Shown here piece after piece: positions 1 to 11,590 of a DNA stretch of 64,000 bases; positions within the stretch are counted from its first letter, which is position 1, and the number at the start of each line of letters is the position of its first letter. Position numbers and translations under genes: made by a program. Source of the DNA: Physella acuta (taxonomy: Eukaryota; Mollusca; Gastropoda; Physidae); assembly GCF_028476545.1 (NCBI RefSeq), contig NW_026731944.1, positions 1-64,000 of the forward strand, in the 5' to 3' direction. Below the pieces are notes generated by a model. That model was not told the DNA's origin. It saw only the letters and a program-made list of their open reading frames with translations, and did not search any database.

Positions 1-90
1 GAAATTTTAGTCCCCCCCCCCCCCCCCCCCCCCCCCTACCCCCAAAAATTTCAAGTGCCCCCTCGGAGAAAAAAGTCTGGAAGAAACACA
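1..90. repeat. Fragment of dispersed GGAGAAAAAAGTCTG repeat
   Basis: A poly-C run, then ATTTCAAGTGCCCCCTCGG and AGAAAAAAGTCTGGAAGAAA. The same blocks recur at 38735-38815, inverted at 23030-23110, and within the units at 53800-55090. Confidence 0.6.
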
Positions 91-716
91 GATTGTAACA
101 ACCCGGTTGATTATGTTTGTTTCTAGAATCTTCACTTTGCCTTATAATGTTGTACACTGTCACAGTCATTCTGTTTAATTATATTTGAATAATTATCTCC
201 TCGTTAATAACCCATCTTGAAATTTTTATTGAAATATTTGTTTAAGCGCTGTAACGTAACATTATCAGTTTGTTTAATCTCTCGATGGTTACATTCCTGT
301 GCGAGTTTCACCGCTAAACTAAACAGAAACCACTTAAGCACTCAATAAAAGGAATTTAAAAAAAAATCTAAACTAATTGACTTTTACGTAAATGAAAAGG
401 ACGCTAATGGTTTCAATTAGTCATATCATTTTTTTAAATAATATATTTTCACAGAGTTTTAAAAACGTAAACAAATATATCACATTTCGTCGAGGTTTTA
501 AAATTCCATATTTTAAAAAAACATTTTGAAGTATTGATCCATTACATTTTTAAAAAAAAAGTAACCGTTAGTTAAGGATTTTAAAACAATAATGATAGGT
601 CATATTTTGTCTGGACCCTCCCCGTCTAGACACCAGTTTTTTTTAAAGTTTGACAAAATGTGACAGTCTAAGCCAAGGTAGCAATTATTTCCAGCCGGGG
701 TATAGCGAGGTAAACA

Positions 717-1955
717 ACCCCCCATCCCATAGAACAAAACCAGACCCCCACCCCATAGAACAAAACCAGACCCCCCACCCCATAGAACAAAACCAGACCC
801 CCCACCCCTACCCCATAGAACAAAACCAGACCCCCACCCCCACCCCATAGAACAAAAACCAGACCCCCCCACCCCCATAGAACAAAACCAGACCCCCCAC
901 CCCCACCCCCTGGTAGAACAAAACCAGACCCCCACCCCCACCCCATAGAACAAAACCAGGACCCCCCCACCCCATAGAACAAAACCAGACCCCCCACCCC
1001 CACCCCTTAGAACAAAACCAGACCCCCACCCCCACCCCATAGAACAAAAACCAGACCCCCCCACCCCATAGAACAAAACCAGACCCCCACCCCCACCCCT
1101 TGTAGAACAAAAACCAGACCCCCCACCCCCACCCCATAGAAACAAAACCAGACACCCACCCCCACCCAATAGAACAAAAACCAGACCCCCACCCCCACCC
1201 CCATAGAACAAAACCAGAACCCCCCTTAGAACAAAACCAGACCCCCCCACCCCCACCCCATAGAACAAAACCAGACCCCCCCATAGAACAAAACCCAGAC
1301 CCCCACCCCCCACCCCTTAGAACAAAACCAGACCCCCCACCCCCACCCCCATAGAACAAAACCAGACACCCACCCCCCACCCAATAGAACAAAACCAGAC
1401 CCCCCACCCCCACCCCATAGAACAAAACCAGGGACCCCCCTTAGAACAAAACCAGAACCCCACCCCCCACCCCATAGAACAAAACCAGACCCCCCCCATA
1501 GAACAAAACCAGACCCCCACCCCCCCACCCCATAGAACAAAACCAGACCCCCCCACCCCATAGAACAAAACCAGACCCCCCCCCACCCCATAGAACAAAA
1601 CCAGACCCCCCCCCCACCCCATAGAACAAAACCAGACCCCCCCCCCCCCACCCCATAGAACAAAACCAGACCCCCCACCCCCATAGAACAAAACCAGGAC
1701 CCCCCCCACCCCATGGAACAAAACCAGACCCCCCCCCACCCCATAGAACAAAAACCAGACCCCCCCACCCCATAGAACAAAACCAGACCCCCCCCCCCCC
1801 CACAGAACAAAACCAGACCCCCCCCACCCCATAGAACAAAACCAGGACCCCCCCACCCCATAGAACCAAAAACCAGACACCCCCCCCCCCCCCCCCCCCC
1901 CTTAGAACAAAACCAGAACCCCTCCCCCCCTCCTAGAACAAAAACCAGTCCAACG
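717..1955. repeat. C-rich ~26-bp minisatellite (G-rich on minus strand)
   Basis: Roughly 45 units of CCCATAGAACAAAACCAGAC with a variable C tract and CCCCCACCCC spacer. GAGGTAAAC/TAAC sequence appears at both borders. On the minus strand every unit has several G runs. The long glycine-rich open frames here are composition artefacts. Confidence 0.97.
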
Positions 1956-2004
1956 AGGTAAATCAACTGGTTGGCTAACACGTCATTACAGTCAGAGACA
2001 GACA

Positions 2005-2660
2005 CACAGGCGGAGACTTAGCAGTCAGATGGACCTCGAGCTGACTTAGCAATCATATGGGACCCCGAGCTGACTTAAAAGGTCATATGGCACTCGGATG
2101 ACTTAGCAGCCAAATGGGACCCCAGCTGACTTAAAGTTATATGATTCCCAGCTGACTTAACAGTCATAGAACCCCCAGATGACTTAGCAGCAGGGGCGTC
2201 GCGAGGGGGGGGGGGGGGGGCGGGGGGGGGGGGGGTGCGGACCGCACCGGGGTGACACCATTTAGGGGGGTGACACCAAGGCAAAACATAGCAAAATATA
2301 TAAAGAAAAACTTGAGGGGGGGGGTGCAAATCGAAAGTTTGAGGGGGGGGGGGGGGGTGGTGCAAATCGAAAGTTTGAGGGGGGGGGGGGGGGTACAAAA
2401 TCTAAAACTTGAGTGGGGGTGTGCAAATCGAAAGTTTGAGGGGGGGGGGGTTGCAAATCGAAAACTTGAAAAGTTTGTCCCCGGGAAGGGTCGCTACGCC
2501 TCTGGGGGGTGACACCATTAAGTGCCGCACCGGGTGACACCCGACCTCGCTACGCCACTGCTTAGCAGTCATATGGAGTCGCAGCTAACTTTGAGGCCTA
2601 CTTGGTACCCCAGCTGACTTAGGTCAAATGGACCCCCCAGCTGACTTAGCAGTCAAATTG
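2005..2660. repeat. ~28-bp GCTGACTTAGCAGTCATATG array, split by transposon
   Basis: Degenerate units of about 28 bp with GCTGACTTA, GTCATATGG and GACCCC. The hAT-like element at 2191-2560 interrupts them, with units resuming immediately after its TSD. Confidence 0.82.
2191..2560. mobile_element. Composite hAT-like non-autonomous element with 8-bp TSD
   Basis: It begins CAGGGGCGTCGCGAG and ends CTCGCTACGCCACTG, which are imperfect inverted ends. It is flanked by the perfect 8-bp duplication CTTAGCAG (2183-2190 and 2561-2568). The outer shell carries GTGACACC repeats. Its interior, from about 2275 to 2503, is G-rich (AAAGTTTGAGGGGG units) and ends GCTACGCCTCTG, matching in reverse the element at 27520-27745. 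A second element therefore appears nested inside the first. No coding capacity. An 8-bp TSD and CAG...CTG ends fit the hAT superfamily. Confidence 0.82.
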
Positions 2661-2829
2661 GCCCCAAATCTCCATCAAATAGTGAACAGCTCTCCGTTGC
2701 TCCTTACATGAGTACAAATGTCCATGGTCGGTACAATGACATCAAGTCAAAGACTGGGAAACAAACTAAATGTATGAGACGTTGACGTGAAAACAGTTCA
2801 CTTCACTTGAACGGAGAGAAAACTCCAAA

Positions 2830-2970
2830 AGTCTTGAGTTCGGACTTCCGGGCAGATGAGTCTCGTTTGCTGGGGGACAGCCACCCATCTAGAAGAGAAA
2901 ACTCCAAAAATCAAACAACTGCTGCCTTGTAGTTTGTTCTTAGATGGATAGAAGGTTATGGAAGCAAATC
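2830..2970 (+). repeat. SINE family B copy
   Basis: GAGTTCGGACTTCCGGGCAG, GGGGGACAGCCACCC, AAACTCCAAAAATCAAACAA and CTGCTGCCTTGTAGTTTGTT correspond in order to the reverse complement of 13531-13708. Confidence 0.7.
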
Positions 2971-4170
2971 TAGAAAGAAAAGCAGGCTGAAATCGGAGCC
3001 AAGGAACTCTATGGCGCATAACATACTAAAATGTGTTGGAGAGAATTCAGTTAAGAAAGAAGAAGAAGAATTTAGTAGGTAAAATAGAAAATAGCAGGGC
3101 AAGAGATTAATATGGTGGTGGTTGTGGTGGTGGTGGAAGGGGGAGGGGAATGGTCGAGGTCTTTCCTTTGTTCTATGATTTACTTGCAGATTCTATAAAA
3201 ACCTATGTATTAGGATGAACGTTTATGTTTACAAATACATAAAAAAGCAACAACTAGATTTAGTTTTTTTTCAAGGGCCGTAATCGCTGGGTGTAAACAG
3301 CCCGTAGTTTGCTTATATTGGCTTGTATCCTGTACAAACATTTGCTCTACCCTATAGAAACAATTGCTCGTATTGAATACAAACACGTGCGTAGATCTGA
3401 TACAAGTGCCAGCTACTTTCCTGTGCAAATAATTGTTTCCGTTCTACACAAACATGACACTCTAAGTTATCGATATTTCGCAAGCATCATTAAAAAAACC
3501 ATTTTAATTGTTTTTAAAAACAATTGACTTTTCGGTGCGCCATACTTCAGACTCACGGCTTAGACTTGGACTCTCCCGGAATGTCACCAGCGCGCATGTC
3601 ATCAGATGACAGCATGCTGTAAATTGACACGGACAGGTAAGATGTCATTAGGGTTTGACCATGCCTGCCTTAAATGTGGAGTGAAAACGTGTCGTGGTAG
3701 CATCTGAAAGCGGCCGGTTATCCCCCCCCCCCCAACTCCCTCCCCCCACGATCGATGCAGCGCGCGACAATCCCCCCTCACGCGTCGCGACTCTATGCGA
3801 GCATATAGCGCGCGTGCTTCAAAGCGGATGGGACCCGGGCTAGGAAGTTGTTAACTGACACAGATTCTGGTCTACTCTCACATAGATTCTGGTTCTATTC
3901 TGACGAGAGTACATCCGGTGTAGAGTGAAAACGTATCCGCTCTGTTGTGACATAGATTTCTTTTGAACTCCGATGGGAAAAAAAAATATTGTGTTTGTAT
4001 TTTAAAAATTCGTAACTTGTTTGAAAACTGATCGGTTTTTCTAATGAAGGATGGCTTATGTTCGTAAATATTCTTAAGTTAAATACTAGACGTGGCAATG
4101 TAAGCAAGGAATTAAAAAACAGAAATATTGTGTGAATAATTGAAGAGATAAACCATTTTAATTAGTATTG
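2970..4170. other. Intergenic or 5' region, no gene seen
   Basis: No supported gene. It holds a GT/G-rich patch at 3113-3150, a short palindrome TGTCATCAGATGACA near 3597-3613, a C run at 3722-3733 and CpG-rich sequence (CGCGCG) at 3755-3820. The CpG-rich part lies 450 bp upstream of the candidate start codon and could belong to a promoter, but no core element was identified. Confidence 0.45.
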
Positions 4171-4265
4171 ATTGCTTGCGCGATGCGCATCTAGGCTGTG
4201 AATGGAAGCTTCATACATTGTCATGTGTTGACAGATTTTTAATTTTTTTTTGGTTGATTTCGTGG

Positions 4266-4893
4266 ATGGAGGATCGACGCCAGGGTATGGCTAGTCCGCA
4301 AGCCGCCTCCCCCACCACCCCCATCTTCTCATTCGCCACCTTACGCCGCTGCGCCACCATGGACAACGACGAGAAATCCGTGTCCTCGGAGCACAGGACC
4401 TCGTCCTCTATGTCCTCCCTGCACTCCAACACCTACCCTCCTCCGGGGAACACCCTCCCCACCTCCGCCGGAATTTTCGGCAGCGCGGACAAACTCCGAC
4501 ATGGGTTGGTTCATCTCCTCCACTCCAAACTTCTCGGAAAATCCACCGCGGATTCAAAACCTTCCTCCGCCTCTTCCTCCACCTCCTCCTCCCACTCCAC
4601 CTCCCCGAAAACCACACCCACCGACACTCCTTCCGGAACATTCCCGCAACTTCCGAACCTCCCTGGACGAAAGTCTGCGACACCCAAGGAGCGACCGGTG
4701 TTCAGACGTTACCTGTCCCTCATTGTTTTCCCTTCCAGCCTCCAGCAGATCCCCTTCACCGTGCCAGCCTCCCCACACAGCGCCGGTGCCAGGAGTGCTT
4801 TGAAGAAAGCCGAGTACCACTCGTTGGATGACCCAACGGCCAAGTCCGAGCCTGGCTCTCCCACGGGAAAACGGCCGTCTGTTGAGATACCAG
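4266..4893 (+). CDS. Synaptotagmin-like gene, N-terminal Ser/Pro-rich exon
   Basis: The exon encodes about 200 residues of low-complexity Ser/Thr/Pro-rich protein with no membrane segment in the supported part, ending ...RPSVEIP plus one base. It closes with a consensus donor (CAG|GTAGGG, GT at 4894-4895), and the open frame then runs into a TA microsatellite that is intronic. Two in-frame ATGs are candidates: 4266 (MEDRRQG) and 4287 (MASPQ). The second has the better context, with G at -3 and G at +4. Upstream in-frame sequence includes a hydrophobic run ([10 protein letters not shown]), but it comes from a T-rich tract that could instead be a polypyrimidine tract before an acceptor, so the true 5' boundary is uncertain. 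The exon ends in phase 1 and its last base completes a Gly codon with the exon at 48949. The N-terminal part is not recognised on its own; the assignment depends on that downstream C2 exon. Long Ser/Pro-rich linkers before C2A are common in atypical synaptotagmins such as SYT17. Confidence 0.72.
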
Positions 4894-4937
4894 GTAGGGG
4901 CTCTCTCCAAATGCTCTTGTTGATATATTTCACTTTA

Positions 4938-5838
<901 letters not shown>

Positions 5839-6702
5839 CGTGAGTGATCTCCCCTAAATTTTCTCGTATATGGTCATATAACAGTAAGGTGGGGGAGGGG
5901 GTGGTGGCAAATTAAATGATTTTATTAATTTTTTAATACTTAAATTTGTAGAAATAGATTAGAGCCAAAACGAAAAAAAAATTATACACCAAACTGAACA
6001 CAAACGAAGTGTGCATACCATAGCGGAAAATTAGTATATAAAGGAAACATTGATACATTTTTAAAAAGTTAATTATTACAGATCTAATTAATTCACATTT
6101 TGTGTCAAAGTGCATTGTGATTAAGTCTTGACCTGCGAAAACTTGTGAAACACGTCGGTCCCGTAGAAGAGAAATCATTTGATAAATCGGAAATTGCGCC
6201 AGAGACTACTTCCGATCACCGAAAATCTCTCAAAATTCGGTAAAATCAAGATAATAAGATCTTATAGCTTACTGAACTGTTACTTATGTTATCGGTGTTT
6301 TAGAAAACGAAAATAGAGTAAAGTACCACTTCCGGACATTGTAGATCAATCAAAATTCGAGAGTCATTGAAGCATAAGATCTTATATATGAAAATTCGTC
6401 AACCTAACTGAATTCATCGTACCTACGGAAGGATTGAAAAACTATTTATGTAAAGCGTCAAGATTTTCATTTAGATTTTCGCACAATTACAATACATCCT
6501 TTAAATTCCGTATACGATAAAGTAAGGCAATGTTAAATGTTAAATGTCGACAACTGTCAACGTATCTGTTAATTATTCAGCACTATTAAAATACTTCCTT
6601 TATATTCTGTATACAAGAAAGTAAAAACTACACATCATACTTATTCTATTGGCTGTTAATGTAAGTACTTTGACTTGATTGTATTTGGGAGATCACTCCC
6701 GC
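5839..6702 (+). repeat. Dispersed palindromic-end element, copy 3 (diverged)
   Basis: It begins GAGTGATCTCCCCTAAAT and ends GGGAGATCACTCCCGC, so the same short motif appears inverted at both ends. Inside are TACCACTTCCGG and ATTCGTCAACCTAACTG plus two partial palindromes (TTCCGTATACGATAAAG and TTCTGTATACAAGAAAG). It is older and rearranged relative to the long copies. Confidence 0.68.
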
Positions 6703-6724
6703 TTTTATTTTAAAATAATTTCTT

Positions 6725-6955
6725 AGTTAAGTTTCCCTTTCGGACCTGGCGATCCATAGGTCAAATGAAACAGAGTTCCCCTATTTCTTAACCACGGCAT
6801 CTAAATCAGCATACCAGCACTATGCCCAGCCGCCCTTACTTTCCCCTAACGTGAGTCACTTACCCGTTATAACCGGGTATTCAAGATCTGAACCCAAACC
6901 TTTGGGTTAGCAGTTGAACGCTCTACTACCAGACCACGCCATCCCACTACTGTAA
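6725..6955 (-). repeat. SINE family A copy
   Basis: On the minus strand there is a tRNA-like head with a box A-like TGGTCTGGTAGTAGAGCG and a box B-like GGTTTGGGTTCAGATC. It is followed by the family core GAAAGTAAGGGCGGCTGGGC and a tail with CTCTGTTTCATTTGACC. Pol III transcription is expected from the family type. Confidence 0.75.
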
Positions 6956-7290
6956 TGTAACCCAGCAACAGTATTCACGAAAACGACCACCATCAATCCC
7001 ACAAGACATTTCTCATACGTTGCGTAACGCTCAACAAACGTGTCCTCCGTGTTGAGCTTTGAAATATTTTTTTTTTCCTTTCACGTCTGCTTCAAGACGT
7101 CACTTTCTCACCTTCCCCTCAACACCCACTCTCCTTGAGTATTTTCCATTCAATTATACAAACACAACAAATCCTGGTTCGGCGTGCAGACTTTGTTGGA
7201 AAAAAAAAATACGCCAATAAAAATAATCTAATAGAAATGCTCACGGCTCACGGCATTAAATTTTCTATTGTGGGAGTTTTAAGAAATAGA
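6956..7290. other. Intronic sequence, nothing recognised
   Basis: AT-rich with poly-A and poly-T runs. No gene, repeat unit or element end was identified. Confidence 0.35.
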
Positions 7291-7299
7291 CAGGGAAGA

Positions 7300-7800
7300 A
7301 AACACTAGCATTATGTGTGTAGTGATGGGTATGTGGTGTGTATGTGGTGGCATGTATGTGATACTATGGATGTAGCATTATGTAAGTAGTATTATGTATG
7401 TAGTGATGTGTATGTGCTGTTATGTATGAGGTACTATGTAGGTGGTACTAGGGATGTAGCATTATGTATGTAGCGATTATTTTGTAGCGCTAAGTATGTT
7501 TTACTATATTAGTAGCGCTACGTATGTACCATTACGTATATAGCTATAATTGCGTAGTGCTATGTATGTAGCACTGTGTATGTGGTGCTATGCACCAAAT
7601 GTACAGTCCTAAGTATAAAGTGCTATGTAGCACTTAGTATGTAGCACAATGCCTGTGGCGCCAAGTACTTAGCACTACTATATAGCAATATTTATATAGC
7701 CCTAAGTATATAAAGCTATAAGCGTAATGCTCAGCACTACTATATAGCCATACTTCTATAGCCGTATGTATATAAAGCCACTGGTTTAGCACTATGGATA
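7300..7800. repeat. Degenerate GTAGCACTATGTAT tandem repeat
   Basis: Loosely repeating 14-18-bp units such as TATGTATGTAGCACTATG and GTGGTACTA over about 500 bp. Heavy divergence suggests an old array. Confidence 0.75.
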
Positions 7801-8235
7801 AGGCGTTCTGCATTCATAAAACTCTGTTCTTGTAGAGCTAGGAAATTTAAATCAGTACTCGGCTAATATACAAAGACGTTTATTCAAACTTTTCTGAAGA
7901 AGAAACAGTAACTTACTTGTTTATAGTATGGATTGGATGAATCGAATAGGAAGAGCGAACCAGAAAGCCTCGAATTCGATTCACGCGCTTTAGTCTGTAT
8001 GATGGTCTCAGAAGGCATCTAGCGTATGACGGGTGTCTGGTTCTAGTCGGGAAAGATTTGACCTAGTGTTCACCACACTAGACTAACTATGAAGATTCAT
8101 GCCGTCAACTCTAACCTATCTTTTGTCAAAAAAAAACAGCAACAAACTAACAAAAACAAACAAACAAAAACAACAACAACAACGAAAATAATAAAAAAAA
8201 AAACAAAAAACAACCCACCAATTTCAAGTGGCCGA
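7801..8235. other. Intronic sequence with possible old SINE
   Basis: No gene. GAGCGAACCAGAAAGCC followed by TCGAATTCGATTC near 7950-7985 is weakly tRNA-like, and the region ends in a CAA/AAC-rich run (8130-8215). Too diverged to call a SINE. Confidence 0.3.
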
Positions 8236-8395
8236 TCGGGAGGTCGGCGTGGTTGCTAAACCGAAAAGACCCGTGTTCGAACCCCCCTGGCACATGAGGC
8301 TCGATAGCTGGGGTCAGCAGCTCAACTAGGAAAGAATTGCTTTCAACACTAGAATTTAGAACGAAAAAGGAAGAAGAAACGGCTGGTCGGTTGTA
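8236..8395 (+). repeat. SINE family B-like copy, tRNA-like head
   Basis: GGTCGGCGTGGTTGCTAAAC, CGAAAAGACCCGTGTTCGAA and ATGAGGCTCGATAGCTGGGG match the head of family B, with part of the head missing. The tail CAACACTAGAATTTAGAACG recurs at about 49910-49935. Confidence 0.65.
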
Positions 8396-8985
8396 AAAAC
8401 GAACCTATGTTTCTTACTTAGTGTTTTTTTTGGTGTGAAGAACCCTCAAAAGCTTCAGTCTAATTCAGCTAATCCGTATAGCGTACGTGCTTAAGACGCG
8501 AATTCTAGAAAGTGAGTGAAAAAAATAACGCTGTGATTATTCGGCTCAACAAATTTCCAATTTTTTTTTTAAAAAACATGGCTAATAGGGTAATTAAAGT
8601 AGTCATAAAACTTTTAGAAACTGTGGTCTAAAGGGTCCGATAAAGAAGTCATGTGACTTGCGTCTTGTGTGTGAGTGGTCAGTATCCTGTCCAGCCGCGT
8701 TTACTTCCCCTTATTTAACTCAGTTGCCCATCAGAGCTGGCTGGATACTGTGTTAACACGTTAATGAGGTCAAGTCAGTTACCGGACCATGTGGCAAGTG
8801 TTGTATCTATACTTGGCTTCTCGACTGAAAGAAATCTGGCCAGAGTAAATGAACCGACCTCCTTTTTATGGCTTTTGTTTGTGTATGGATGCAAAAGGCA
8901 TTAATCATGTGGAATAAAACCATTAAGTCACGGGGTAGGAGAGTACGGCCTATTTATTAACCCTCGTTAACTCCAGCCTTTATGT
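8396..8985. other. Intronic sequence, nothing recognised
   Basis: Unique-looking AT-rich DNA with no coding or structural signal. Confidence 0.35.
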
Positions 8986-9770
8986 TTGTTTGTTTGTGGG
9001 TTTGTTAACAATTTTTTTCTTCCATGTTTGTGTTTGTGTTTTTTATGTATAGGTTTAAGTGTATGTGTTTTTGTGCAGGTTTGTGTGTGTGTGTTTTGTA
9101 TGTATGATAGCTTGCTGTTTGTATTTGTGATTTTGTGTCGGTCTGTTATTGAGTTTGTGCGTAGGTTTGTGTGTGTGTGTGTGTGTTTTGCATGTTTACT
9201 TTTTGGTGTGTTTTTGTACATGCGAGTGTGTGTTTGATTTTTGTGTGAACGTGTTTGATTATGTGTGTGAGTGTGTGTTAGTTTGAATGTGTGATTGTTT
9301 GTGTGTGTATTTCTATGTTTGATTATATGTATGTGTGTTTATATGGCTGACTGTGTTTGTATGCTTAATCGCTTGATCGTTTACTTTTTGGTGTTTTTTT
9401 TGGCTTTTGTATATTTGATTGTTTATGTGTGTATGTTTGTATGTTGACTGTTTGGCTTTGTCTATGTGCATGTATGTTTGGCTGTGTATAGGTATGTATG
9501 TGATTTTGCCTGTTTGCATGTATGTATGTATGTTTGTCTGTCTGTGTCTATATATGTATGGCTGTGTGTGTGTATGCATGGCTGTACATTTGTATGTTTG
9601 TCTGTCTGTGTCTATGTATGTATGTATGGATGTGTGTATGTATGTATGGCTGTATATTTGTATGTTTGTATGTTTGTATGTTTGTCTGTCTGTGTCTATG
9701 TATGTATGGCTGTGTATATGTATGCATGGCTGTATATTTGTATATTTGTATGTTTGCATGTTTGTAACCA
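8986..9770. repeat. TG-rich simple repeat (TGTGTTTG / TATGTATG / TGTCTGTC)
   Basis: Alternating purine-pyrimidine GT-rich DNA grading into tetranucleotide TATG/TGTC blocks at 9430-9765. Within these GTATGTATGGCTGTGTAT recurs with a period of roughly 60-100 bp. Long frames on both strands here are by-products. Confidence 0.93.
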
Positions 9771-10017
9771 CAACCTCACGGTACCCATCGATTAACCAGA
9801 CCGACTCAGCGACAACGACACTTGCAGTACACTCCATTCCACTACACCTTAACCTTAATCCCAACGGAATAAATAGGTACGGCTAATCAATACGAACCTA
9901 CCGTTGACGTAATCTCGTGGGAGTCGGCTGTGTACAGCGTCTCCTTCCTTAAGAGTTTAAGTTCATTATCCTGGTCCTGTTAGTCTATCTAATCCTCGAC
10001 TCGTCTCGACTTAGTTA

Positions 10018-10092
10018 AATGGGGGAGGGACAATGGGGGAGGGTAAATGGAGGAGGGTAAATGGAAGGGGAGGGATGGGGGAGGAGGATAGA
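10018..10092. repeat. Purine-rich GGGGGAGGGTAAATG repeat
   Basis: Four or five units of GGGGGAGGG[A/T]AAATG; an all-purine-type strand next to the 9-bp array. Confidence 0.8.
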
Positions 10093-10149
10093 TTAAAAGT
10101 GAAGTAGAGCATAGGTCACGGACAGCTTAAGCCCCGCAGAGTGTAAGGA

Positions 10150-11365
10150 TATTGGTGATGTTGGTGATGTTGGTGATGTTGGTGATGTTGGTGATGTTGG
10201 TGATGTTGGTGATGTTGGTGATGTTGGTGATGTTGGTGATGTTGGTGACGTTGGTGATGTTGGTGATGTTGGTGATGTTGGTGATGTTGGTGATGTTGTT
10301 GATGTTGGTGACGTTGGTGATGTTGGTGATATTGGTGATGTTGGTGATGTTGGTGATGTTGGTGATGTTGGTGATATTGGTGATGTTGGTGATGTTGGTG
10401 ATGTTGGTGATGTTGGTGATGTTGGTGATGTTGGTGATGTTGGTGATGTTGGTGATGTTGGTGATGTTGGTGACGTTGGTGATGTTGGTGATGTTGGTGA
10501 TGTTGGTGATGTTGGTGACGTTGGTGATGTTGGTGATGTTGGTGATGTTGGTGATGTTGGTGATGTTGGTGATGTTGGTGACGTTGGTGATGTTGGTGAT
10601 ATTGGTGATGTTGGTGATGTTGGTGATGTTGGTGATGTTGGTGACGTTGGTGATGTTGGTGATGTTGGTGATGTTGGTGATGTTGGTGATGTTGGTGATG
10701 TTGGTGATATTGGTGATGTTGGTGATGTTGGTGATGTTGGTGACGTTGGTGATGTTGGTGATGTTGGTGATGTTGGTGATGTTGGTGATGTTGGTGATGT
10801 TGGTGATGTTGGTGATGTTGGTGATGTTGGTGACGTTGGTGATGTTGGTGATGTTGGTGATATTGGTGATGTTGGTGATGTTGGTGATGTTGGTGATGTT
10901 GGTGATGTTGGTGACGTTGGTGATGTTGGTGATGTTGCTGATGTTGCTGATGTTGCTGATGTTGGTGATGTTGGTGATGTTGGTGATGTTGGTGATGTTG
11001 GTGATATTGGTGATGTTGGTGATGTTGGTGATGTTGGTGATGTTGGTGATGTTGGTGATGTTGGTGACGTTGGTGATGTTGGTGATGTTGGTGATGTTGG
11101 TGACGTTGGTGATGTTGGTGACGTTGGTGATGTTGGTGATGTTGGTGATGTTGGTGATGTTGGTGATGTTGGTGATGTTGGTGATGTTGGTGACGTTGGT
11201 GATGTTGGTGATGTTGGTGATGTTGGTGATGTTGGTGATGTTGCTGATGTTGGTGATGTTGGTGATGTTGGTGATGTTGGTGACGTTGGTGATGTTGGTG
11301 ATGTTGGTGATGTTGGTGATGTTGGTGATGTTGCTGATGTTGCTGATGTTGCTGATGTTGGTGAT
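10150..11365. repeat. 9-bp array (GATGTTGGT)n, about 135 units
   Basis: Almost pure GATGTTGGT units with single-base variants GACGTTGGT, GATATTGGT and GATGTTGCT. Variants recur in groups (for example GAC, GAT, GATATT spaced two units apart near 10312-10335, 10577-10600 and 10832-10862), suggesting larger duplications within the array. Nine being divisible by three leaves all frames open, which explains the 400-plus-residue (MLV)n, (TSP)n and (HHQ)n frames. Confidence 0.98.
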
Positions 11366-11399
11366 TTGAGTAACGCTTTTGTGAGCCTCGATGGTAATG

Positions 11400-11590
11400 T
11401 TGATGACGTGATGCCGATGACGTCATAGCGACACACAGACAGACGCACAGACAAAATTGCAAAACTTTTTCCAACTATGGGGAAATGTAAAAAGTCCTTA
11501 TTAATAAAAATCTCGATCAAAATCTCGATTTTTATATTTTTTTGCACGATTACAATACTTTCTCTATAATTCGTATACGAGATAGAGAAA
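11400..11590 (+). repeat. Dispersed palindromic-end element, copy 5 (3' part)
   Basis: A CACACAGACAGACGCACAGA stretch, AAATTGCAAAAC, AATCTCGATTTTT and GCACGATTACAATACTTTCT match the last 190 bp of the long copies. It ends at the palindrome shared head-to-head with copy 4. Confidence 0.7.

Noticed and set aside
8215-8330. Genuine tRNA genes at the tRNA-like stretches (also 13640, 20180, 6900)
   Set aside because: Box A/B-like motifs are present but cloverleaf arms do not pair convincingly, and the same sequences recur with SINE tails.
10093-11547. Frames of 400-480 residues encoding (TSP)n, (HHQ)n and (MLV)n
   Set aside because: They are by-products of a 9-bp array; all frames are open, there are no splice sites, and unit variants do not respect codon meaning.
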